Shown piece after piece: positions 6,838-14,112 of a stretch of 38,953 nt of DNA (position 1 is its first letter; every line of letters begins with the position of its first letter). The translations under genes and the position numbers were made by a program. Under the pieces are notes generated by a model. The model worked only from the letters and a program-made list of their open reading frames with translations. It did not search any database and was not told where the DNA came from. Source of the stretch: an uncultured Acetatifactor sp. (GTDB taxonomy: Bacteria; Bacillota; Clostridia; Lachnospirales; Lachnospiraceae). The DNA lies in the NCBI GenBank assembly GCA_947625255.1, contig CANQNT010000033.1, positions 1 to 38,953 on the forward strand, in the 5' to 3' direction.

Positions 6838-8622
6838 ATGAGCATTTTTGATCTAATTACGCTTTTAGGCGGTCTGGCTATGTTTTTGTACGGAATGCGC
6901 ATCATGGGAGACGGATTGAAAGAAAGCTCCTCCGGGACCTTGAAAAAAGCTTTGGAGAAATTGACCAACACACCGTTCAAAGCCTTTCTCCTGGGTCTGA
7001 CCATGACTGCCGTCATTCAGTCCTCCACGGCCACCATCGTTATCACCTCCGGTTTGGTGGGTGCCGGAATCATTTCCCTGCATCAATCCCTGGGGATCAT
7101 TATCGGGGCCAATGTGGGTACCACAGTGACCGGACAGATCATCCGGCTTTTGGACCTGGATACCGCCGGGGCTTCCTTTTTACAGTTTCTTAAGCCCTCC
7201 ACCCTGGCTCCGGCTGCGCTGATCATAGGAATCATCATCATGATGGGCTGGAAAACCAAGGGTTCCTGCAAGGTCAGCCAGATCGTTATCGGTTTCGGCA
7301 TCCTGTTTTCCGGGCTTCTGAATATGACGGACGCTGTAAGCTCCCTGACTGAAAGCGGGCTTATTGAGCGTTTGTTTTCCAATCTGGGTCATAACCCCAT
7401 CCTTGCTTATATGATCGGGGCAGGTGTGGCTTTTGTTCTGCAAAGCTCTTCTGCCACAATTGGTATCCTGCAGGCCTTTTCCACCTCCGGCCAGCTTACC
7501 TTTGGCGCGATCTACGCGGTGCTGGTGGGAATCTATCTGGGAGACTGCGTGACCACTGCCATTGTCTGCAATATCGGCGCCAAGCCGGATGCCAAGCGGG
7601 TGGGCCTTGTAAATATCCTATTTAACTTAAGCGAAACAGTGCTGATTCTCACGGTAGTCACCATTGTTCATAACCTTGGATTCCTGGACAGTTTCTGGGA
7701 CAATGTGATTTATTCCGGCGGCATCGCCAATACCAATACGATCTTCAACCTGTCCTGCGCGATTCTGCTCTTCCCTCTTTTGAATTTTTATGAACGGACC
7801 AGCCATAAGCTGATCAAGGACGAGCCCTCCGCCAATGGAAAGCACAATGAATTGTTGGACGCGCTCAGCCCCATCTTTTTCAGCACTCCGGCCCTGGCTT
7901 TCGGACGCTGCTATGACGCCTTGAGAGCGATGTTCGAAATGGCCCGTCAAAATGTTGACCAGGCCTTTGAGGTGATCACGAAATACGACCAGAAAAAAGT
8001 GGATCAAATCACGGCGGATGAGGATTATATCGATGTGATGACAGACAAGATCAGCAACTACCTTGTACAGCTTTCCGCCCATATCACCGCCCCGAATCAT
8101 CTGGAGATTATGAACCATTACCATTCCGTCGTGACGGAGTTTGAGCGCTTAAGCGATCACGCTATGAATATTGCGGAAATTGCCGTTTCCATGCATGACA
8201 ATCAAACCACGTTTTCCAAAATGGCCCTGTCTGAGCTGAAAGTTTTAAAAGAACTGTTAAACAAGATTCTGGATTACTGCAATCAGACCTTTGCCAAAAG
8301 AGACCTGGATGCCGCCCATCACATCGAGCCTCTGGAAGAGGTGGTGGACGATATGGTGAACGCTCTCAAAGATAATCACCTGGATAGGCTTCGCACCGGA
8401 GCCTGTTCCATTTTTGCCGGTACGGAATTTTTAAATCTGCTTACCGAAGCGGAACGCATCTCCGATGTCTGTTCCAATATCGGCGTCGCAACCATTGCCA
8501 GAGCCACACCGGAACTCAAGCACCAGGTACATAATTACGTTTCCCAGCTCCATGCCGGGAGGGATGAAGAATTCAACCGGGAATACCAGGAGGCGCATGA
8601 TCAATATTTTGGATTGCTATAA
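6838..8622 (+). CDS. Na/Pi cotransporter family protein with C-terminal PhoU-like domain
   Basis: This is a membrane phosphate transporter of 594 residues from the chosen start. The opening LITLLGGLAMFLYGMRIMGDGLK is the family signature. The two inverted transport repeats each carry a QSS motif: VIQSSTATIVITSGLV near residue 60 and VLQSSSATIGILQAFS near residue 200. About eight membrane segments fill residues 1-330. Residues 350-594 are a helical PhoU-like domain (FEVITKYDQKKVDQI... YHSVVTEFERLSDHAMNIAEI). ATG codons at 6796 and 6817 would add 14 or 7 residues, but homologs begin at MSIFDLI, so 6838 is preferred; AGAGG lies 11 bases before it. Na-coupled phosphate import or export is expected. 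The upstream hexamer repeats suggest phosphate regulation. Confidence 0.88.
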   Translation: MSIFDLITLLGGLAMFLYGMRIMGDGLKESSSGTLKKALEKLTNTPFKAFLLGLTMTAVIQSSTATIVITSGLVGAGIISLHQSLGIIIGANVGTTVTGQIIRLLDLDTAGASFLQFLKPSTLAPAALIIGIIIMMGWKTKGSCKVSQIVIGFGILFSGLLNMTDAVSSLTESGLIERLFSNLGHNPILAYMIGAGVAFVLQSSSATIGILQAFSTSGQLTFGAIYAVLVGIYLGDCVTTAIVCNIGAKPDAKRVGLVNILFNLSETVLILTVVTIVHNLGFLDSFWDNVIYSGGIANTNTIFNLSCAILLFPLLNFYERTSHKLIKDEPSANGKHNELLDALSPIFFSTPALAFGRCYDALRAMFEMARQNVDQAFEVITKYDQKKVDQITADEDYIDVMTDKISNYLVQLSAHITAPNHLEIMNHYHSVVTEFERLSDHAMNIAEIAVSMHDNQTTFSKMALSELKVLKELLNKILDYCNQTFAKRDLDAAHHIEPLEEVVDDMVNALKDNHLDRLRTGACSIFAGTEFLNLLTEAERISDVCSNIGVATIARATPELKHQVHNYVSQLHAGRDEEFNREYQEAHDQYFGLL

Positions 8623-8990
8623 CCCAGGCTCTGTCGCGACTGGGATTCCTGCATAAAATTTCCTCCAATCTTTTGACGGCAGGAAATCTAAGCACAGCAC
8701 CTTATGGAACATTCTTGGAACTTTTTTACGGTTGTCTCAGTACTGACATTGACCATCTTTTATCCCGCTGTTTCCAAGCTGACTATACATCCATCAGCAT
8801 TACCTCTCTTCTTTTCAGTGAGGGAGGCTGCCACCTTGCAACACGGTTGTTCCTGTAACGGATTATACCCCAAAGCCGCGGGATCGACGAATATGTTTTA
8901 AAACTGATTGTGGGGCAGGTAACGGTCTTATCTATACTTTATTTGTGTGCTACCTCATGCGCGCTACTTGTGTGCTACATGGTAAAATTT
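8623..8990. other. gene-free gap with an 11-base direct repeat
   Basis: About 370 bases lie here without a convincing gene; short open frames have no ribosome binding site or family likeness. Just after the transporter stop, CCCAG and CTGGG (about 8623-8645) can form a small hairpin without a proper T run. TTGTGTGCTAC is repeated exactly at 8943-8953 and 8968-8978, with GCGCTAC between. The purpose is unknown. Confidence 0.5.
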
Positions 8991-9028
8991 AGGGTCTCCG
9001 CCGACAATTCACATCAACGGAAACCCTT
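8991..9028 (-). terminator. terminator of the GGGtGRT operon
   Basis: On the minus strand AGGGTTTCCG pairs with CGGAGACCCT (one G-T pair) across a 17-base loop, 17 bases past the stop codon. The following AAATTTTAC is only modestly T-rich, so termination may be partial. Confidence 0.55.
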
Positions 9029-9044
9029 ATTTTAAGCCATTTCT

Positions 9045-10055
9045 TTAGAATTTTCCAGCCTTCGCCGCTTCCTCCACGGATACGGCCACAGCCACGGTGG
9101 CGCCTACCATCGGGTTGTTGCCCATACCGATCAGGCCCATCATCTCAACGTGAGCGGGGACGGAAGAAGAACCGGCGAACTGCGCGTCGGAATGCATACG
9201 TCCCAGGGTATCGGTGAAACCATAGGAAGCAGGGCCGGCTGCCATGTTGTCGGGATGCAGGGTACGTCCGGTACCGCCGCCGGAAGCCACGGAGAAGTAC
9301 TTCTTACCGGCTTCGGTTCTTTCCTTCTTATATGTACCGGCTACGGGATGCTGGAATCTGGTGGGATTGGTGGAATTACCGGTAATGGATACGTCCACAT
9401 TCTCTTTCCACATGATCGCAACGCCTTCGGGAACGCTGTTGGCGCCATAGCAGTTGACCTTGGAACGAAGACCGGTGGAATAAGGGATTCTTTCGATCTC
9501 TTTCACGGTATTGGTGTAAGGATCATACTCGGTCTCTACAAAGGTAAAGCCGTTAATACGGGAAATGATCTTGGCGGCATCCTTGCCCAGGCCATTCAGG
9601 ATCACGCGCAGCGGCTTCTGACGAACCTTGTTCGCCTTCTCCGCAATACCGATGGCGCCTTCCGCGGCGGCAAAGGACTCATGTCCGGCCAGGAAACAGA
9701 AGCAGTCGGTGTCCTCTTCCAACAGCATCTTGCCCAGATTACCGTGGCCAAGACCAACCTTACGGGTATCTGCAACGGAGCCGGGGATACAGAAAGCCTG
9801 CAGACCCTCGCCAATGGCGGCAGCTGCTTCGGAAGCCTTACGGCAGCCTTTCTTGACCGCGATGGCAGCGCCTACGGTATAAGCCCAGCAAGCGTTCTCA
9901 AAACAGATCGGCTGAATCTTTTTCACCTGTTCATAAACATCCAAGCCGGCATCCTTGGTAATCTTCTCAGCTTCTTCAAGAGAGGAGATGCCATAGCTAT
10001 TCAATACAGAAGTGATCTTATCAATACGTCTTTCATATGATTCAAATAATGCCAT
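9045..10055 (-). CDS. GGGtGRT protein, uncharacterised family
   Basis: This 336-residue cytoplasmic protein belongs to the family named for its GGGTGRT motif, seen here at residues 259-265 (SVASGGGTGRTLHP). Other features are an Ala/Gly-rich region (YTVGAAIAVKKGC... SEAAAAIGEGLQAFCIPGS), the segment LGHGNLGKMLLEEDTDCFCFLAGHESFAAAEGAIGIAEKA, and a Gly-rich C-terminus (MMGLIGMGNNPMVGATVAVAVSVEEAA). The biochemical function is not known to me. The gene follows the IscU-like scaffold by 17 bases, with GAGGAGG before its ATG, so the two are one operon. This pairing is conserved in anaerobic Firmicutes and suggests an Fe-S-linked or redox role. Family call firm, function open. Confidence 0.88.
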   Translation of the reverse strand: MALFESYERRIDKITSVLNSYGISSLEEAEKITKDAGLDVYEQVKKIQPICFENACWAYTVGAAIAVKKGCRKASEAAAAIGEGLQAFCIPGSVADTRKVGLGHGNLGKMLLEEDTDCFCFLAGHESFAAAEGAIGIAEKANKVRQKPLRVILNGLGKDAAKIISRINGFTFVETEYDPYTNTVKEIERIPYSTGLRSKVNCYGANSVPEGVAIMWKENVDVSITGNSTNPTRFQHPVAGTYKKERTEAGKKYFSVASGGGTGRTLHPDNMAAGPASYGFTDTLGRMHSDAQFAGSSSVPAHVEMMGLIGMGNNPMVGATVAVAVSVEEAAKAGKF

Positions 10056-10072
10056 TTTCCTTGTCCTCCTCT

Positions 10073-10765
10073 TTACTCTTTTCTAGGGTCAATGATCTTC
10101 ACGGCATCAGCAACACGGCCATACTGTCCCTTGGCCTTTTCCCATGCGGTGTTGGGATCATCACCCTTCTTGATAAAGTCGGTCATCTTTCCAAGGCTTA
10201 CGAACTGATAACCAATGATCTGGTCGTCTGCGTCAAGCGCGATACCGGTCACATAGCCCTCTGCCATTTCCAGATAACGGGGACCCTTTGCCAAAGTGCC
10301 ATACATGGTACCAACCTGGCTTCTAAGACCCTTACCGAGATCCTCTAAGCCTGCACCTACGGGCAGCCCTTCTTCAGAGAACGCGCTCTGGGAACGACCA
10401 TAAACGATCTGCAGAAACAGCTCTCTCATGGCGGTGTTGATGGCATCGCACACGAGGTCGGTGTTCAACGCTTCCATAACGGTCAATCCGGGAAGAATCT
10501 CCGCAGCCATGGCAGCGGAATGGGTCATGCCGGAGCACCCGATGGTCTCAATCAGGGCCTCTTGGATAATCCCTTCCTTAACATTCAGGGAGAGCTTGCA
10601 GGCACCCTGCTGAGGAGCACACCAGCCCACGCCATGTGTAAAGCCGGAGATGTCTTCTACTCTCTTCGCCTGAACCCACTTGGCTTCTTCAGGGATCGGT
10701 GCACTGCCATGATGTACGCCTTGTGCCACTGGACACATTTCTTCAACTTCCTTTGAATAAATCAT
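10073..10765 (-). CDS. iron-sulfur cluster assembly scaffold-like protein (IscU/NifU-N fold), partner of GGGtGRT
   Basis: A 230-residue protein. Residues 45-150 match the IscU/NifU N-terminal scaffold pattern: WCAPQQGACKLSLNV (Cys49, Cys56) takes the place of the first scaffold Cys loop, and ETIGCSGMTHSAAMAAEIL (Cys77) matches the second (GC-x-x-x-x-S-x-S). An extra Cys11 lies in an N-terminal extension and a further Cys in DLVCDA. The protein is longer than IscU (about 128 residues). The C-terminal 80 residues (KGPRYLEMAEGYVTGIALDADDQIIGYQFVSLGKMTDFI) look like an added domain. The start at 10765 has GGAGA just upstream; a lone TATAAT lies on the minus strand at 10792-10797. No cysteine desulfurase gene is nearby, so it may not be a housekeeping scaffold. 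Confidence 0.82.
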   Translation of the reverse strand: MIYSKEVEEMCPVAQGVHHGSAPIPEEAKWVQAKRVEDISGFTHGVGWCAPQQGACKLSLNVKEGIIQEALIETIGCSGMTHSAAMAAEILPGLTVMEALNTDLVCDAINTAMRELFLQIVYGRSQSAFSEEGLPVGAGLEDLGKGLRSQVGTMYGTLAKGPRYLEMAEGYVTGIALDADDQIIGYQFVSLGKMTDFIKKGDDPNTAWEKAKGQYGRVADAVKIIDPRKE

Positions 10766-10912
10766 GTGAAATCTCCTTTCGAATCTCTAAGATTATAGAA
10801 AATAATCGTTATTCCCATTCTCTCATATTTTGGTTAAAAAATCTAGTGCTTTTTGATATTTTTTTGTCATAAGCAGTAAGAATCAGCAATAACCGTTCAT
10901 ATGACTTTTTTC

Positions 10913-10941
10913 TTGCGTTCCTTTTCACCCCGATATATAAT
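10913..10941 (+). promoter_or_regulatory. promoter of the lipoprotein binding-protein gene
   Basis: TTGCGT (10913-10918) and a perfect TATAAT (10936-10941) are 17 bases apart. The start codon lies 47 bases further on behind AGGAGG (10973-10978). Confidence 0.65.
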
Positions 10942-10987
10942 CATGAGTAAGCTGACACCCCTGTTTTCTGAAAGGAGGATCTCTTTT

Positions 10988-13390
10988 ATGAATAAAAACA
11001 AAATTGTCGTTCTTCTGTTTTTCTTAAGTCTTATTATTCTGCTCGCCGCCTGCGGCGGCACGGATACGGAGGACTCCGAAAATGTTTCTGAAAACCGCGG
11101 AGAAGCGTCCGAGAATCTCTCTTTGGAGTTTACATCCGATACGGAATATTTCCTACAGGATCCCATTCCTCTTGACATCCGCCCCACTACCGATACCGGA
11201 TACAATGGACTCCAGCTGACGGAAGACGGAATTTACGCCGGCTTCTGCAGTTACGATGCGGAAACGGAGACCCTGACACAAATGATCCGTTTCCTGCCCG
11301 ACGAGGCAGACCCCGACCGCCCGACTCCGGCAGAAAGTCACTTTGTCATGGATCTGAAAGCTTTGCCGGTTTCTTTCGATTACGCCGAGGCCAAATGGCA
11401 CATGGACACGGAAGGCAATCTCTTTGCCGCAGTTGTCATAGGCCGAGAGTCTCAAATGACGCTGGGCGGTGTATTTAAATTTTCTTCGGACGGAACGCTG
11501 CTGATGCAAAACACGGCAATCGGCGCATCGGGGATCTATAACTATGGAAGCAGTCTGACGGTCAACCAGGACGGCACCCTTTTCCTGCTCGTCTCGTCGG
11601 GAGAACCCGAGAATGAAGAAATGCACCTCCTCCTTTTTCAGGAAAATGGGAATTATAAGGAAGCGGCCGTATCGGAGGGGAATCTTCCCTATCAGTTAGC
11701 CCGTGGAAAGGACGGCGATGTGTACGCCGCGGTCACGGATTCCCAGGGAAACAGAAGCCTCGTCCATCTTGACAATACGGGCAAGGTTCTGGAGACATGG
11801 AACGATTTTCCAGCTGCGGAAGGCTCCCGGCTCGTTTCCGACACACCGTCCTCTTTTTTGTATACGAGCGGGAACGGCGTTTGCCGCTACGACTTACAGA
11901 CAAGGAAATCAACAAGACTATTTTCCTGGATGGATTATAATATTCTTCCCAGTCAGGTGTCGGGAATTTTTTCGGACGTTTCCGGAACCGTTTCTGTGGT
12001 GCAGCTCCTCTACGAAACCATTTCCATGTCCCTTTGCCGCTTTCTTCCCGGTGATCCGGAATCCTCCGAAGCTTCCTCCCCGGAAGCCCCGGCGAAAGAC
12101 GTCCCTGAAAAACTTGTCGTGGGAAGTCTTTACGAATCTATTTCCCTGCGGAACGCGGTATATGAATTTAATAAAAGTCAGTCCGATTATCAGGTTGTGA
12201 TCGAAAGCTATTTACCTTATAATACGGATTATGAAGAGGTAAACGCCCAGATAGATCATTTGCGGATGGACCTGGCCACCGGGAACAAGGATTTTGACCT
12301 GATCAATCTGGATTTTATGGACGCGAATGATCTCAATGACCTGGGACTTCTTGAGGATTTATATCCTTATCTGGATCAAGGCGAAACCGTTGACCGGGAA
12401 GATGTGTTCGAGGCAGTTCTAAACGCTTATACTCTGGATGGAAAGCTGATTTCTCTTCCGCATACCTTTTCTATTCTGTGTCTGGCCGGAAAGCAGTCCC
12501 TGCTTGGCAGCCGGACGGGCTGGACCCTGCGGGAGCTGTTGGATTTCGCCAAGGCCCATCCGGACGCCAGGATTTTTTCCTCTCCCTTTGGCAGCTCCGC
12601 CGTCACCTATACGCTCTTCTACGGAACGGACAGCTTTATTTTCATGGAAAACAACGTCCCTGTATTTGACACGGAACTCTGTAAGGATCTGTTGGAAATG
12701 ATCAAGAACACGACGGATCTTCCGAACCCTCGCCCCAAGTCCACTCCCGAAATGCTGCAGGCGGAAGAAGCGCTGCTTACCCTTGTCAGTGTTCAGGACT
12801 TCACTTCCTTACAGCTTTATAAGGCGTTTTTTGCGGAGGAGCCGATCACTCTGATCGGTTTTCCTACGCCGGACGGCAAAAACGGAAACCTCTTTGAAAC
12901 CAGCTTTGATTGTCTTCTTTCCATCTTAAGCACTTCTTCCCACAAGGAAGGGGCCTGGGCTTTCCTGGAATATTGCCTGATAAACGGCGGCAACGGAGGG
13001 GGCGTTAAATATGTCAATGGAGGAGGTTTTCCTACCTTAAAGGCTGATTTCGAGGAGGAAGCGCAAAAAGCCCTGAACGATCAATATCAGCTGGATGAAA
13101 AGGGCAGAAAGATATTCGATGAGGACGGAAACCCGAAGCTGAAGCGGACACAGACCTATGAAACGGATGGCTGGGAATACCAATATACCGCCATCGGCGA
13201 AGACAATATTGAAATGATTCGGACGCTTTTGTCCAGCGGCGCCCATCCGAGACGAAAAAATTCAGATGTTCTCACCCAAATTTTCGAGGAGGAAAGCGCC
13301 GCGTATTTCAGTGGACAAAAAAGCCTGGAGGATACCGTGGACGTCATTCAAAGCCGCATGATGCTGTATTATTCGGAAACGCTACAGTGA
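10988..13390 (+). CDS. large lipoprotein: beta-propeller-like N-half plus family-1 extracellular solute-binding domain
   Basis: An 800-residue exported lipoprotein. Residues 1-21 are a signal peptide ending LLAAC, so Cys22 is lipidated. Residues 40-365 contain repeated strand-rich units (TLFLLVSSGEPENEEMHLLLFQ, DVYAAVTDSQGNRSLVHLD, SFLYTSGNGVCRYD) resembling a beta-propeller. From about residue 373 (EKLVVGSLYESISLRNAVYEFNKSQSDYQVVIESY) it is a family-1 ABC solute-binding domain, as in sugar-binding proteins. An upstream in-frame ATG at 10901 is rejected: AGGAGG at 10973-10978 fits 10988, which also gives the clean signal peptide. No permease or ATPase is adjacent, so partners are elsewhere or it acts as a receptor. 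Its last nine bases overlap the end of the opposing gene. Confidence 0.85.
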   Translation: MNKNKIVVLLFFLSLIILLAACGGTDTEDSENVSENRGEASENLSLEFTSDTEYFLQDPIPLDIRPTTDTGYNGLQLTEDGIYAGFCSYDAETETLTQMIRFLPDEADPDRPTPAESHFVMDLKALPVSFDYAEAKWHMDTEGNLFAAVVIGRESQMTLGGVFKFSSDGTLLMQNTAIGASGIYNYGSSLTVNQDGTLFLLVSSGEPENEEMHLLLFQENGNYKEAAVSEGNLPYQLARGKDGDVYAAVTDSQGNRSLVHLDNTGKVLETWNDFPAAEGSRLVSDTPSSFLYTSGNGVCRYDLQTRKSTRLFSWMDYNILPSQVSGIFSDVSGTVSVVQLLYETISMSLCRFLPGDPESSEASSPEAPAKDVPEKLVVGSLYESISLRNAVYEFNKSQSDYQVVIESYLPYNTDYEEVNAQIDHLRMDLATGNKDFDLINLDFMDANDLNDLGLLEDLYPYLDQGETVDREDVFEAVLNAYTLDGKLISLPHTFSILCLAGKQSLLGSRTGWTLRELLDFAKAHPDARIFSSPFGSSAVTYTLFYGTDSFIFMENNVPVFDTELCKDLLEMIKNTTDLPNPRPKSTPEMLQAEEALLTLVSVQDFTSLQLYKAFFAEEPITLIGFPTPDGKNGNLFETSFDCLLSILSTSSHKEGAWAFLEYCLINGGNGGGVKYVNGGGFPTLKADFEEEAQKALNDQYQLDEKGRKIFDEDGNPKLKRTQTYETDGWEYQYTAIGEDNIEMIRTLLSSGAHPRRKNSDVLTQIFEEESAAYFSGQKSLEDTVDVIQSRMMLYYSETLQ

Positions 13391-14053
13391 CAGTTTTTCC
13401 ACGATCGTCCCGTTTTTCTTGAAAATACTGTTGGACGGTATGACGCCCCGCACCATGGAGGTGGGATAGATATTGCTGTCGCGGCCGATCACCGTTCCCG
13501 GATTCAATACACTGTTGCAGCCCACCTCCACGCGGTCGCCCAGCATGGCTCCGACTTTTTTCAGACCGGTAGGAATCTCCTCCCCCTGTCCCTTGATCAC
13601 CACCAGCGTCTTGTCGCTTTTAACGTTGGAAGTGATGGAACCGGCTCCCATATGGGCTTTGAAGCCCAGGATACTGTCTCCCACATAATTATAATGAGGG
13701 ACCTGAACCTTGTTGAACAAAATGACATTTTTCAACTCCGTAGAATTGCCTACCACGGCTCCCTTGCCCACAATGGCGCTGCCACGCACGAAAGCGCAAT
13801 GTCTGATTTCCGCGTCCTCGTCCACGATCAGGGGGCCGTTTAAGCAAGCCGTAGGCGCTACCTTGGCGCTCTTGGCAATCCAGATATCCTCTCCCCGCTG
13901 CTCATACACCTCCGGCGAAAGGGACCTCCCCAAGGCAAGAATAAAATCATGTATCCTGGGAAGCAGCTCCCAAGGGTACTCAGCGTCCGCAAACAGCTCT
14001 GCGGCAATGGTTTCCTTCAAATCATACAACTCTTGAATCATGATATTTTTCAT
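13382..14053 (-). CDS. left-handed beta-helix (hexapeptide repeat) protein, GlmU C-domain-like
   Basis: This is a 223-residue protein. Residues 1-50 are helical, followed by hexapeptide repeats (SAKVAPTACLNGPLIVDEDAEIRHCAFVRGSAIVGKGAVVG). VPHYNYVGDSILGFKAHMGAGSITSN closely follows the acetyltransferase active-site region of GlmU. The uridylyltransferase domain of GlmU is absent, so calling it a full UDP-GlcNAc pyrophosphorylase would be wrong. An acyl- or acetyltransferase acting on a nucleotide sugar is plausible. Thirty extra in-frame codons upstream of 14053 are rejected because GGAGGA sits just before the ATG at 14053. It follows the topoisomerase gene by 59 bases on the same strand and converges with the lipoprotein gene, overlapping it by nine bases. 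Confidence 0.75.
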   Translation of the reverse strand: MKNIMIQELYDLKETIAAELFADAEYPWELLPRIHDFILALGRSLSPEVYEQRGEDIWIAKSAKVAPTACLNGPLIVDEDAEIRHCAFVRGSAIVGKGAVVGNSTELKNVILFNKVQVPHYNYVGDSILGFKAHMGAGSITSNVKSDKTLVVIKGQGEEIPTGLKKVGAMLGDRVEVGCNSVLNPGTVIGRDSNIYPTSMVRGVIPSNSIFKKNGTIVEKLSL

Positions 14054-14112
14054 AATGCTCCTCCTTGTTCCCGCATACGGACATTGCCGCCTACGCCTGA
14101 GTCTTCCCGGCA

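Noticed and set aside
8673..8901. Short plus-strand frames after the Na/Pi transporter
   Set aside because: No Shine-Dalgarno site, no family likeness and overlapping alternatives in two frames.
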